From Cephalotrichum gorgonifer (lineage: Eukaryota > Ascomycota > Sordariomycetes > Microascales > Microascaceae), in assembly GCA_900312665.1 (NCBI GenBank), contig ONZQ02000002.1, forward strand, positions 967,865-1,031,864: a DNA stretch of 64,000 nt. Reading direction: 5' to 3'. The position numbers and the translations under genes are program-made. The notes beneath the pieces were generated by a model, which saw nothing but the letters and a program-made list of their open reading frames with translations, was not told where the DNA came from and searched no databases. Positions 49,873-60,799 of the stretch are shown here, piece by piece. Position 1 is the first letter of the stretch. Every line of letters begins with the position of its first letter.

Positions 49873-50271
49873 GCGCCAGCCAGGGCCCCCGTACCAGGAC
49901 ACTGTACGAGCACGAGTGCGGTCAGACGAACCACTGCCAGATGCTGCCGTCAGATGTCAGACTCGTCAATGTTTCATATCCCAGTTCCACGACGAACGCT
50001 TTGATTTTATGACCCGCCTTCAGATACCTGCTCGTCGCGCCGGAATCTAGGACGAGAACGGGCCCCTCTCGTCGTGGTGCAATTCGAAATATGGACCTCA
50101 ATCCTTCTATAGACGAGCACGATGAGTATAAGCACGGACATGAGCACGACATGTCGACGCTCGACATCCAAAACACCCGTTCGCATGACCCTCCCTCCCC
50201 CGAATCCCCCCTTTTCTCTTCCCCACGCTCCCCTGCCTCGTCCTACCCCTGTAGATCCCTTTGACTGATAT

Positions 50272-52070
50272 ATGGCCCGGAGCGCTTCCCCCGTTCCAGA
50301 TCGCCTACCAGCCGTGTCGGCCGCACAAGCGCTCGACGATCTAAACGACGATCTGTCGCGATGCGTGTCAACGGGGCTGCGCGAACTGGACCGAGCGCTT
50401 GCAGCTGTGCCGGAATCTCCGCGGGAGAACTCAAAGGATGGGGGTGAAGGAGCGGCCGGCGTGTGTCGTGGACAAGTCACGGAGATCTGGGGCCCTCCTG
50501 GGGTGGGGAAGACGGCGATGGGGTGAGTCTCGTCTAAACATCACCCCCCCCCCCCTTGGGGAACATTCGAGGGATGGCTCGGGGGGTTGGCCTTCTATCG
50601 CTACACACCCTGACCCCCACTTCCGGTTGTAATCAATGCTCGTTACAAGTATTAACTCCCTGTCCTGATAGGATCCAGATATGCGCCAGCGCCTTGTCTG
50701 ATGGCCACGGCGCGGTGTGGGTAGGTCGGTGGATCTGCGCCCTGCCCCTTTTACCCGATCATCCCTCTTCTTTTATTGTGTGGATGGATTCGTCCTCGGA
50801 GGAATATGACGCGGTCATCCCAAGTCGCGTGCCGCTTATTAACGTCTCCCCGTTACAGATTGCGCTTACCCGGTATGCGGGCGGCGTTTGAGGACAGTGA
50901 CCGAAGCTGCTCGTTCGAACAGGCAGCCCGAGCCTTCACCGAAGCCAGTCGAGGGATCAGGTCCAAGCCCTTCAGATGAGCCCTCCGGAGGCGAGGCGAA
51001 AGAACTGAGGGACGACGACGAGGGTGGCCAGGATAAGGGGTTCGTGCACTACGGATGCCCTACGCTCGCCCACTTGATCGCTCTCCTATGCAGGCCCGTG
51101 GCATCGAGCCTCCCCACTAATACGGCCGTTGTGGTCGTGGACTCCCTCTCCGCGCTGTTCAACGAGGCGTTTCCCAAGGTGTCTGACGGGCGGAGAAACT
51201 TTAATGCCAGTAAAGGTATGGACGCAGTTGTCATGCTCCCCGCGCCCTCATGACCAACCCCCTGTCTACAAAGGCCACGGAGATCCTGTGTGTTTTTCAA
51301 TTGAGCATCTCACGTCTGCTTACACCTGTCGTAGATTCTGGACTATTAAAGCGAAGACAGCAAACCCTGCAATACGTAATCAGCTCCCTACAGAAGCTGG
51401 CCTCGACTCGTAACTGCGCCATCGTGCTTCTCTCACAGTGCGCAACGAGGATGCAGTCGCATAGCCGGGGCGCGGCGCTCGCCCCGGCAGTAAACGTGAC
51501 GGTGTGGGAGCAGGGGATAGCGTCTAGGCTGGTCCTGTTTAGGGACTGGGTGTGGAAGGATGGGCACGCCGTCGACACACGCTTCGTGGGGGTGCAGAGG
51601 GTCTCAGGAAGAAAGGTAGACGGCCCACTTATGAGGGTATTCGCTTTTCAAGTAGGGAAGGTATGGATTACCCCTTCCGCCATTGTGTTACAAGTGGTGA
51701 TATACTCGGTATACCCCGGGGCGAAGAGGCTCCTGCTCGAACTTGCAGTGGATACGGTTACTAACGAACTATTGCATAGACTGGCTTGCTCCCTGTAGAC
51801 TACGATATCGCAGACCGTCAAAGCCAGGTGGAAGACAGATCTGTGAAGCGCAAGTTCGGCGATGTGAGGCGAGAGATCCCGGACAGCGATGACGAATACG
51901 GGTGGGACTCGGAAGACGAGGCGCACCTGCCGCCCGAGCCGCCTCAATGGCAGGGGAGCGAGGACCTCATCGTTGGAACTCAGCGGAGCGGTTCCGAGAG
52001 CTCCGGTGAAGAAGATGCCGACGAGGAGGGCGGAGATGCGGCTGAGGAAAGCGTCGAAGAGGGTGCCTAG
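50272..52070 (+). CDS. Rad51/RecA-family recombinase paralogue (Rad55-like), 425 aa
   Basis: Five exons, 50272-50522, 50672-50724, 50859-51215, 51335-51660 and 51780-52070, give 425 residues with all phases consistent. The RecA-type ATPase core shows STGLRELDRAL (33-43), a Walker A GPPGVGKT (74-81), a GAVWVD strand completed across the second intron (Asp102), and a Walker B VVVVD (192-196). AIVLLSQCATRM and SRLVLFRDWVWKDG from the later core follow. Rad51 paralogues help load Rad51 on single-stranded DNA in homologous recombination. There is no N-terminal helix-hairpin-helix domain, as in the Rad55/Rhp55 and XRCC2 types. The last exon encodes an acidic tail (PDSDDEYGWDSEDEAHLPPE and onward to a Glu/Asp-rich end). 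The second donor (GTCGGT at 50725) is weak but is the only one that keeps the frame and restores the expected Asp. Which paralogue this is remains uncertain. Confidence 0.85.
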
Positions 52071-52095
52071 GGGGGTGCCGAGGGGGGTGCCAAGG
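52059..52095 (+). repeat. Short GGGGGGTGCC repeat at the stop of the Rad51-paralogue gene
   Basis: About three imperfect copies of a 12-base unit (AGGGTGCCT, AGGGGGGTGCCG, AGGGGGGTGCCA) start at the last codons and run past the TAG. Length changes here would alter the C-terminus. Confidence 0.7.
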
Positions 52096-53682
52096 CTGGG
52101 GAGGATGTTCCTCAGTAGGCATTTCTCAGAACTCGGGACACGCCCCAGTACGAGGATCGGCAATACGAAAGACCGATGCAGCAGAGCTGAGACTCTACGA
52201 GTACACCAAGATATCACATTTCGGGTTTCCTCTCTCCTCTGCTGGAGAGGGGGTGTGATTTGATGGGTGGGGGATTAGATCACGCGAGTCCCCAGCTCCG
52301 ATGTCGGATCGATACGAAGACGCTTTAATTTCAGGCGATCTTGGTATAGGCGCTAACCCCGGAATCATTGTCGAATGATCCTGGTATCCCACGAGATAGG
52401 ACGAGGTAGACAGAGCCAGGTTTGGTATATTATTGTGCACTCATCGATATGTGTTGAACTTGCGTGAGAGAGAACGCGCCAAAAGGTGGGGGGCGCGAGG
52501 GGGCCTCTTCACGCACTCACCAGCAGGGATCCTCAGATGACCCAAATTAACGCTGGCAGGCACTCTGGGGCTTGAATATTTGTACATAGAGTTCTGAAAT
52601 AGGGTACTGCTCCAGGGAAGCCAGCAGTCTTCGACTACCGCCTTAACTATGCGGAGATGGTACGATGTTTTCCGGCATGAACTAGTGGGAATCGCTTTGA
52701 ATACTTGAATACAACATACAAGGCTACCCGGGGAGGGAAGGGGTTCGCCTTAGCCCCATACCCAGATTGATAATGACCCTTGGTCCCCACATTCACATCA
52801 CACGCCCCCCCCCCCTTTTTCCCCTTGCTCACCACGGGCACTGCGGCGGTATAAGCCATGGACGTGGGGTAGTATCACAGTGACAGTAAACCAAGGACGA
52901 TGTCGGCGCCGATCCAAGCCCGATATTATGAATCTTACGATGTTTTGTTGAGCGTCGGTGGGGTTAGATGCAAGCCTCGAATGACTTTCCTGAGATCTGC
53001 CGTCCGAGCCAGGTTTGAGAGACAGACAGTTGGCCACAACCTGCGGAGTGGTCTGACCGTTTTCTCCGCCGGTCTCCGCCCTGATGTTCCCCTCCCTGCC
53101 CTGCGAGTAAGCGAGTAGGTGCGGAGGCTTCGTACCACGAGAGTGGACGGCCTAAAGTTTCCTCGCTACCGGCGCCAAAGCCCCGAGCGGGGGCCGGAGT
53201 GCGTGACCCCCGGGCGCCCCACACCCGGGGTTCCGGGGCTCCAGTGGATGCTCCGAGATAACGGATATCCCCTCATCCCGCCATTGTCAGACTTGTGAAA
53301 GGCAGTCGTCTTTAAGAGTTCGTCTCCATCCCTAGAGGAAATACACACAAACCCGTAAGCCAGTAATCACTCAAAAAAAAAAAAGTAGTCATTGGGGTTA
53401 GATATCTATATCCTATATCCCCCTATTATCTAAATCCGAACCCATGCGCATATAGAGTAGCCACAAAATTGACGCCCGTCCTCGTTCAGGCTCAGATCTA
53501 TACACATGAAATATGTGGTACGAAGTCTCCGGGCATCCAAAGCCCGTCCTGTACGACGTATGACGATGCTAAAATAGTACTACAACATAAGAAAGCACTT
53601 ATCCAATCCCCAAAAAACTCCAAGCCATGATATCCCAAGATTACCGCGAAGAAGCGAAGGCGAAGGTCGATGTCGTAAAACC
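52071..53682. other. Convergent intergenic region
   Basis: Between the 3' ends of the Rad51-paralogue gene (+) and the acyltransferase gene (-). Contains an 11-base C-run at 52805-52815 and an A-run near 53371-53383. No gene seen. Confidence 0.55.
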
Positions 53683-55281
53683 TCACGACGACTTCACCAA
53701 CTTGTTATATACCCACCGCGCAAACTTGACCGACTGCCCGTCGACGACCCTCGTCACGATGTCGGCCTCGTAGATGACCACGGGCCAGAACAGGAGGTAG
53801 CACATCGCCACGCCCCACCCGTACTGCGCGGGCGTGACGTCCTCACCCGCGGGCACGAACCTCGGCGCCAGCCACGCGCCGTAGCTCCACAGGAGTGGGC
53901 CGTGGACGAGGTATATCGAGAAGGAGATGTCGCCGAGGTACTGCGCGAAGCGGGAGGTGAAGAGCCGCTGGAGGAAGGGGGCGAAGTCGATGGTCGCGAC
54001 GAGGAAGACGGCGGCAAGAGGGACCCAGAAGTAGTCGGCGTGGCGGGCGTCGCGGTAGTACTGGGGGATGAGGGACGCAAGGGTCGCGAAGCCGGGGGCG
54101 TCCTCGCCGCCGCGGCCGAGCTCGGGCATGCTGAGGACGTAGAGGCTCGCGGTGAAGGCGGCGAGGAAGGCGAGGGGCTTGGCAGCGGGGGAGCGGAGCA
54201 GGCCGCGGATCCCCCCGCGCGTGGGAGGGGCCGTGGTGCCGTCGTCGTCGCCGCGGTAGGAGGCAACGGGGAGCTGCGGGGCCTGGGCGGCGGTGTCGCG
54301 GAGGGTGCGGTAGGTGCGGAGGTCAGAGAGGAACATGCCGCTCAGGAAGAGGAAGACGTTCGTCTCGGCGCGGTAGAGGCAGAAGGAGATGAGGGTGAGG
54401 GTGAATCCCATGCGGACGAAGGGGCGGAACTTGTGCATGACGGCCAGGAGGGTGAAGACGAGGAAGGAGCAGCCGAACTCGACGGGGAGGGTCCACAGGT
54501 TGGGGTCGTAGGGGTTGACGTCGCGGCTGTTGATGGTGTTGCGGATGGGGTAGGCGAGGGCCACGGAGCGGGAGGCCCAGTCCATGAGCTGGGCGCCGAG
54601 GGTCTCGAGCCGCGGGGGCACGCGGGTGGCGATGGCGACCTCCTTCGACCAGGGCTCCGTCGGGAAGGCGCCGAGGTAGGACATGACGGCGCTGGTGAAG
54701 AGCACGAAGGTGGCGGGCATGAAGAGGCGGGGGTGGCGGCGGAAGAGGGACGACGAGAGGGAGTCGACGAATTCGGCGGAGCGGCCCAGGTGCGACAGCT
54801 TGAGGAGCTTGAGGCTGATGGCGTAGCCCGAGATGACGAAGAAGATGCACACGGCGGGCGGGCCGGCGATGAGGACGCGGACGATGGGGAGCTGGATGAA
54901 GAGGCTGCTCGAGTCTTTCCAGGCGGAGTGGATGTCCCACGAGAAGTAGACGAGGCTGCTGTGGTGCCACACCACGATGAAGGCGGCCACTCCGCGGAGG
55001 CCGTCGAGCCAGGACGTCGGGGACATGCGGCGCCCGGTGGACACGCCGGCGGCCGACGGCCGGGCGAAGCTGGGGAGGAGGAAGAGTAGGTAGGACAGCC
55101 ACGCCCCGCGCCGGGCGGCGACGACCTCGGTGGGCTTCTCGTTGTCGGAGTCGGAGCCGGAGCCGGAGCCCTCGGATGCTGCTGAGACGCGGGAGTACCC
55201 CCGGGCCTCGGGCATGAGCGGCGCCAGCCCTCTTCTTAGCCACCTCATGGCCATGGCTGGATCGAATGACTGGACTTTCAC
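53683..55281 (-). CDS. Acyltransferase-3 family membrane protein, 532 aa
   Basis: An intronless frame of 532 codons. The family (OafA/YrhL, acyltransferase 3) consists of polytopic membrane enzymes that move acyl groups onto sugars, lipids or small molecules. Residues 1-70 are a variable tail with a Ser/Asp/Glu-rich stretch (SEGSGSGSDSDNEKP, 36-50) and a first hydrophobic segment (WLSYLLFLLP). The signature WLDGLRGVAAFIVVWHH (91-107) carries the paired His expected at the active site. FFVISGYAISLKLLKL (147-162) is the second hallmark, and SFSIYLVHGPLLWSYGAWL lies near the C-terminus. About ten membrane helices are apparent. The substrate cannot be inferred and neighbours give no pathway clue. 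Met1 is the first Met; Met10, Met12 or Met23 would not touch the domain. The gene is very GC-rich, which produces a long spurious frame on the opposite strand. Confidence 0.9.
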   Translation of the reverse strand: MKVQSFDPAMAMRWLRRGLAPLMPEARGYSRVSAASEGSGSGSDSDNEKPTEVVAARRGAWLSYLLFLLPSFARPSAAGVSTGRRMSPTSWLDGLRGVAAFIVVWHHSSLVYFSWDIHSAWKDSSSLFIQLPIVRVLIAGPPAVCIFFVISGYAISLKLLKLSHLGRSAEFVDSLSSSLFRRHPRLFMPATFVLFTSAVMSYLGAFPTEPWSKEVAIATRVPPRLETLGAQLMDWASRSVALAYPIRNTINSRDVNPYDPNLWTLPVEFGCSFLVFTLLAVMHKFRPFVRMGFTLTLISFCLYRAETNVFLFLSGMFLSDLRTYRTLRDTAAQAPQLPVASYRGDDDGTTAPPTRGGIRGLLRSPAAKPLAFLAAFTASLYVLSMPELGRGGEDAPGFATLASLIPQYYRDARHADYFWVPLAAVFLVATIDFAPFLQRLFTSRFAQYLGDISFSIYLVHGPLLWSYGAWLAPRFVPAGEDVTPAQYGWGVAMCYLLFWPVVIYEADIVTRVVDGQSVKFARWVYNKLVKSS

Positions 55282-58027
55282 CGTGAACAGGTTCGGATTA
55301 CGTGTGTGCGAAGTATGCTCACGAGGGAGCTTAGGAAAGCGGCAGCAAATATCACACTCTCAGAGGCGGACGGTGCAAAGAATGGTACAAGTTCGAATAA
55401 TGTTAAAAACGAGTGAATGAAAAGAACGATTCGGGACAGCGAGTAATACGCAGCACAAGTAAAGTAAAGGAGTGACTGGGCGGGAAAACGAAACAGAGAA
55501 TGAACAAAAATAGACGATAAGGAGAGAGAGAGAGAGAGGTGAAGTGGGGGCGGTTCTCGAAGGGTTCCCCAATAATATGAGATGGTGTGTGGTATTATTA
55601 GTTATTACATGTATTGAGAGCTGAAAAGGGGAACTCCACCGACGCAAGTGTTCAACGTTGGAGGCGCCCCTCCTGGCTGTGCCTTGTTCTTTGTCCTCTG
55701 TACGGACCCTGAAACGGCCCATCCACGCTATTTTGGTAGCTCAACTAAGTACAGATGACAAGACAGGCGCGGCGGTTTGTTCTTCCGCACTAAGGAACCG
55801 GGGTTGGCTGTCGCAGAACCAACTGGGTACTCGCAGTGACGATACTAATATTACTCCGAAGGGTACTTGGATAGGTACATAGGCGAGTACTTGGACAGAA
55901 TCGGGCGCTAGCGCCGGGAGGTGGCGGTTCCCTACCAATTAGTTCTTGAACAAATATGCTTCTCTGGGATGGGAGGCAAAGAATGGTGTCCTGCACCACT
56001 GCCACTCTTCCTCGTGTCCGGTACGGCAGCCCACCATGATATCATCGTTCTCAGCACCAAGTTGTGTTAGTACCTCGTATTTTTATCAAGAATAAAGCCT
56101 TCTCACTCGTAGCGCAAGTTTGTGGCCGTTTTGCGATTCAGCCACTTGAGACATGCCAGCTTTTCCTAGCTGATTGTACTTGTGTGAGTAGGTCCTGAGG
56201 CAAACCTGTCAATGTACAAGCAGCTCCTGCTTACAGGCAAGCGTGCTAGGTACTCGCTCAAGTAGAAGTACTTATTCTGAAACTTGTTCCTGCATTGTAC
56301 TGTCGAATCATATGGCAACTTCGGTTCTCAATGCATCGCGGGTGGCGCCTCGCTGGGCAGAGAAATCCCCCCGACATGCCCTCTTATCACCTCATTCGAC
56401 AGCCCCTGCAAGCCGAGTGTCACCGCGCGATCGTTCATGCAGACAAAAGCATCAATCTCATCTGGGTTGTCAGTGGCCGACAAGGCGAGAAACGCTGCAC
56501 TGGACGAGACCAAAAGGTGAATCTACCGAGGCGCCGCCCCACCTCCAAAACGTAGGCTGTTTGTCCTCGAATGAGCACAAGGATTTTAAGTATTAAATGC
56601 TAAGCGTTAGCCGTAAACCGGGGATTACAGGGGATGGGGGGCTTACATTGAGAGTAATTTATCCCGCTCTTAGTACAGTGTGGGGCAAAAGCTTGACTTT
56701 TCTAAGGTCCAAGATTTCCTCATGCCACACTCGGTTCGATTCCTCAAGCCAGCCAGGTCAGAAAAATCTTTCCGTCGTAGGGCTGCGGTATTATTAGCCA
56801 TGTGCATCCCACAATAGAAATAGGAGTGTTTATACTTGCACAAGATTACTGTGTAGTATTGAAGGATATAGCAGCCAATAACGTATGTGTGTGTCGTTCG
56901 TGCTGCAGAAACGCAAGCAGACGGATGAATGCGAATGTGTGCTTACTCGCTAATCCTTGAGTTCGGCCCAGTGAAAGAAGGGACTCTACCAACGGGCGGG
57001 TCGGACGAGTATGTACTTGGACAATGATCAATAGGTACCTCTAGGGCCTGGGTTAGGTACTTCCCAGGGCTCTTCTGGCTCACGGACCCACTGAATACCC
57101 CTGTCTGCGCATCATGATGGGCCATGATCATCGTTCTCCATCGGGCTGGGATTTGATATGGATGAACTGGGTCGCTGATCCCTCGCTCGGAGTCCATTGG
57201 GGACAAGTCTTGATCCGGAAGAGAAGAAGGAGATATTTCTATATTTCGTCTCTCGGGAGGAAAGACAATGACGTGTGCTTCTGCTTTCAACCGACGTGAT
57301 GAGGGAGAAGGGGGTGGAAGTGAACTCGAGAAGGCGGATGATCGCGGATCGGCAATAGCAGATTACAAGTAGAGTGGGCCAGCAATTGCTGGTAGTGGTG
57401 GGGGGTTCTTTCCTTGATTGACTTTCACGGTGTGAAACCAGGGTGGGGGTGATCGCCCATGCCCCTGAATCGAGCATTAAGAGAAAACTGGCAGTACGTA
57501 CCTTGTCCTCATAGCTGACTGTACAGTACATCGTACGAGTACGTCAACCCGGCTGGGTCTTGAATCCATCGACTACCTAGGAAGGCCGTGGCATGCCTCT
57601 TGTTCCTTACTCCGTATCTGTGCACAGATTAGATCATGGTCCTAACAACCTCGAGCCGCTCGCAAGTTGTCATATAAAATACAAGTCGGCAGCTGCCTTT
57701 CCTGTTTATAAAGGATTTAACTTGTCCAGATTGTACCATATACTTCCTTTCCAACCAACTTCGAGCCAGCTATGAGCATGTTATTCGGCCACTGTCCAGC
57801 TTTAACTTCTCCCCAGCTTCTCATCGTCACCCGGATCAGCTCTGTCCGAGTCTTTGCCTAGGAAGCCACCGTGATTGATTCCAGCTTCCAGATTGTCCCT
57901 CTACATATCACAGCTGCCAGACCTGTAACCCCTCACCTTCTGCCGCACCAGAACTTCCTGGTCACCTACGGTCATACGAATACGCCAATTGCTACAATCA
58001 CGGCCGAGTAGAAACAACAAAACAGAC
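55282..58027. other. Intergenic between divergent genes
   Basis: Upstream DNA of the acyltransferase gene (-) and the methyltransferase-like gene (+). Holds a (GA)n run at about 55521-55538 and a GTACGAGTAC word at 57533-57542. Short ORFs show no recognisable protein. Confidence 0.5.
55521..55538 (+). repeat. (GA)9 microsatellite
   Basis: A simple GA dinucleotide repeat, read directly, upstream of the acyltransferase gene. Confidence 0.85.
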
Positions 58028-58795
58028 ATGGCCTTCTCAACGTCTCTCTCCCAAGCGTCCCTGGCTGCAGCGGTCCTGGCCTCAACCGTCGGGACTTATA
58101 TTGCTCTTTCCCCTCCTAACCCCACTCCCACCACCCCGGATTCTCAGGCGCCCGTCTCCGACTCCATCCGCCGCTTCAAGCTCGCAAGCCGGCACACAAC
58201 CAAGGTAGTACTGGCCCCCTTGGGTCTACTGGCCCTACATACCTCCAGTCTCGCCTACTTCCACCCGGACATACCCTCGTCCCTCCTCCGCTACGGTGCC
58301 GAGAACAGGCTAGACACCAGCCTCGTCACCTGGTCGGCCGCAACAGCCATCCCGCTCACGCTCATCCTCGCCGCTGGTGTTCCCCTGCGCCTGGTTTCGC
58401 ACGCCTCGCTCGGCAAGAACTTCACTTTCGCCCTCACGAAGCCCGACCAGCTGAAGACGGACGACATCTACCGCTACGTCCAGCACCCCGGCTATACCGG
58501 GATCTTAGTGCTTGTTCTATCGAATGCGGCGCTTCTGTACCGCACCGATGGCGCGCTGAGCTGTTGGATACCACCCTCGTGGTATCAGGTAGCCCGGTAC
58601 CTTGGCTGGCTAGCCGCTCCCGTGGGGCTGGGCATCGTCTTGGCTGGCGTGTGGACCCGGGTGAGGCAGGAAGAACGTATGCTAAAAGCCATATTTGGTA
58701 CTGAGTGGACAGACTGGCATTCCAAGACACCCAGGTTTCTCCCCTGGAAGTTGTACGAGCAGTTGGACGGACATCCTAAAAGGAGGAGGGACTAA
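58028..58795 (+). CDS. Isoprenylcysteine carboxyl methyltransferase-like membrane protein, 255 aa
   Basis: A single exon of 255 codons. The C-terminal half carries the ICMT/PEMT-type signature: LGKNFTFAL (129-137), RYVQHPGYTG (149-158) and the helix RVRQEERMLKAIFG (211-224), followed by TPRFLPW (234-240). In this superfamily the HPxY motif and the later RxxxEE region bind S-adenosylmethionine at the membrane interface. Hydrophobic segments lie at about 8-27, 58-76, 105-125, 158-171 and 188-209. ICMT (yeast Ste14) methylates farnesylated CaaX proteins such as a-factor and Ras in the ER. However, the N-terminus here does not resemble Ste14, so this is better called ICMT-like with unknown substrate. 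ATG 58028 follows a stop-free leader and has A at -3. The frame is open upstream but lacks another ATG. Confidence 0.85.
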   Translation: MAFSTSLSQASLAAAVLASTVGTYIALSPPNPTPTTPDSQAPVSDSIRRFKLASRHTTKVVLAPLGLLALHTSSLAYFHPDIPSSLLRYGAENRLDTSLVTWSAATAIPLTLILAAGVPLRLVSHASLGKNFTFALTKPDQLKTDDIYRYVQHPGYTGILVLVLSNAALLYRTDGALSCWIPPSWYQVARYLGWLAAPVGLGIVLAGVWTRVRQEERMLKAIFGTEWTDWHSKTPRFLPWKLYEQLDGHPKRRRD

Positions 58796-59240
58796 GTCGC
58801 GTTGTTATGGCGGCCTTCTTGTTGATGATTAACGAGCAAGATTATTTGCTCGCTGCATATATCCCTGCAAGCCTCATTAGGTACACATCAGAGCTTCAAG
58901 ATTCTTAACTACCCTTCTCTGGATGCAGAGACGTAAGGTGGTTTGATTCTTGATGATAACGGTTCGGAGCTCCAGGTGGACCCCACAAAGTGCTGTGGTA
59001 GTTGGGTTGTGCTGAGAGAGGGTGGCGGGGTATTAATTCTGTCTCAGCGGGTTGTGGCGATGACACATCCAACCACCACCCCACCAACTACAGGCTCCAG
59101 CGACTCTCCCCTCCAGCCGGAATCTATCTTTCCTTTCCAACCCACACGGCGGACGCGAGATCTCCCAGGCGCTCTCAACTCTCTTGACGTCATTCCTCCG
59201 AGGAGTACACCCACCTGAAGAGGACAGCCATTCCGTTGGG
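58796..59240. other. Intergenic spacer
   Basis: 3' flank of the methyltransferase-like gene and leader of the next gene, both on the plus strand. No other feature seen. Confidence 0.55.
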
Positions 59241-60799
59241 ATGCCCAAGAAACGGCACTTCAACAAATACAGCAAGCCGCAATCTACAGCTCCGGCATCA
59301 ATATCGTCAAGCTCGTCTACAGCAGGTACACATCACCAATCGCACCCTCCCCCCCCCCTTTTCTTTTCCGTCTTTCCTCCCTATTCCCGTACTCCCGTGC
59401 CCCCATTGGTCTTAACAATGCTAACTAAAAGATCCTAGCGTCCCCCAACCAGCAAACTCGCAGCGTCAACGATCTCCTCGCCAACCTCCGCCACACCTCG
59501 ACACCGCCCCATCAGCGAACGAATCACCAGGTTGCCTCCCCCAGCCTGCCCCCCGCCATCCGCCACATCCTCCAGCTCCCCGAGACCCCGGCGCCGGCCC
59601 CGCGTGGCCCCAGGAATAGACTACGCCTCGATGCGAGGGGACGGCGACTTCCCGCTGGCCCGCCTCCTCCGCGAAGCTGGCAAACCGCGACGGGCCAGAG
59701 CAACCGCGCTAGAGATGGTGCAGATAGAAGGGCTCCAGGTGCGATAGACGGCGGAAGGGTGGCAGATGCCCTTCCCGGAGAATATGTCCCCGTGGCGAGG
59801 GGGCTGGTCGATATAGTGCTTCGGGTCTTGATGCGGGAGTGGCCGACGATTGGCCCCCACGAAGAGCTAGCGCTGTGGACGCTGCCGGATGGGACCAGGC
59901 AGGCTCTGCTGCGCTACCTCGACATCTACAGAGGCGGGGACGTGACTCTGGGTGATGTCAGGGCCGTATTAGTGCCCGACGAAGAGGACCCCGAGGCGGG
60001 GTTGGGGAACGCGCACTTTACACATTTGCGCGTGCCCTCGGCGCTCCTGACGGCATCCAACTTCCCCTCGCTGATAAGCACCCTCCTCCCCAAACCCTCA
60101 AAGACGGCTCCCCAGACCGACGAACCCCACGAGTCATGGGAGGCCGCCGACGCACTCACACCGGGGCCGCCGGGCCGCCTCCTCCCGGCCCTGACCCACC
60201 TCTCCCTCGCCCTTGACCCGTCGTCCCGATCCAGTAAGGGCGCCCCGTCGTGGCGCCACCTCCTCCAGCTCGCCAGCCGGCTGCCGGGCCTGACGCACCT
60301 CAACCTTGCGTTCTGGCCGGAGCCGACGCGCACGCCCAACGCGAGGTATGCGTCTGTGGTGGGACCTCAGGGGAACAGGGTGCAGTACGGCGGGACGACC
60401 ATGTACTCGCACTCACTAGACGACGACTGGAGTGAGGCGGTGAATATACTCCGGGCGCTGAGCAAGAGGCTGTATCAGCTGGAGTATCTCGATATTACCG
60501 GGTGCGGAGCGTGGTTCCCTGCCCTGGTGAAGAGCGAGGACGCGGCGCTGGATAGTGGCGGGGAGGGGGAGGAGGTGGGTGTGAGGGGGGTAGATTGGCG
60601 GGGAGATTGGGGGAAGGTGGCCGTTGTGAGAATGACCTCTGGGGTGAGGATTACGGGAGAGGAGTCGCAGCGGGAGAAGGAGAGGTATAGGGCCGGGATA
60701 GAGGCGGCGACGGAGCTAGAGAGGCATATAACGGCGCAGAGGGCGGGGACTGGAAGGATCATCACTGTTGAGAGGGATGACCTCTATGCTCTACGGTAG
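59241..60799 (+). CDS. Uncharacterised fungal protein with leucine-rich, F-box/LRR-like segments, 481 aa
   Basis: Two exons, 59241-59325 and 59439-60799, with a 113-bp phase-1 intron (GTACAC donor, TAG acceptor), give 481 residues. The start MPKKRHFNKYSKPQ is basic and plausibly nuclear-targeting. After the splice come SVNDLLANLRHTS, PPAIRHILQLPETPAP and RRLPAGPPPPRSW, blocks I associate with a conserved but uncharacterised Pezizomycotina family. The middle and C-terminal parts contain repeated leucine-rich strands of LRR type (LLPALTHLSLALD, LPGLTHLNLAFW, LYQLEYLDITGCGAW) spaced as in F-box/LRR proteins. No clear F-box is seen. Relatives in public databases may bear misleading transferred names, so I give no function. 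A protein-interaction role is inferred only from the repeats. It lies 445 bp downstream of the methyltransferase-like gene, same strand. Confidence 0.8.

Larger units (their letters stand above)
38521..50271. other. Low-gene-density region with assembly gap
   Basis: Apart from creA upstream sequence, no gene can be supported over about 11.7 kb. Copies of TACTCGTAC/GTACGAGTA are dense between 40080 and 47330. A run of Ns occupies 41526-41879. Short overlapping ORFs lack family motifs and splice-linked continuity. Confidence 0.5.

Noticed and set aside
53902..55089. 395-codon plus-strand frame opposite the acyltransferase gene
   Set aside because: Antisense shadow of a very GC-rich gene. Its product is a Glu/Gly/Ala/Val low-complexity string while the opposite strand has clear family motifs.
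56738..56748. GGTTCGATTCC, a tRNA B-box-like sequence
   Set aside because: Flanking bases do not form a five-base-pair T-stem, and no acceptor stem or A-box was found at the expected distance.
57112..57531. 139-codon minus-strand frame
   Set aside because: No motif, no coding-like third-position bias, and it contains a mix of frames near simple G-rich DNA.
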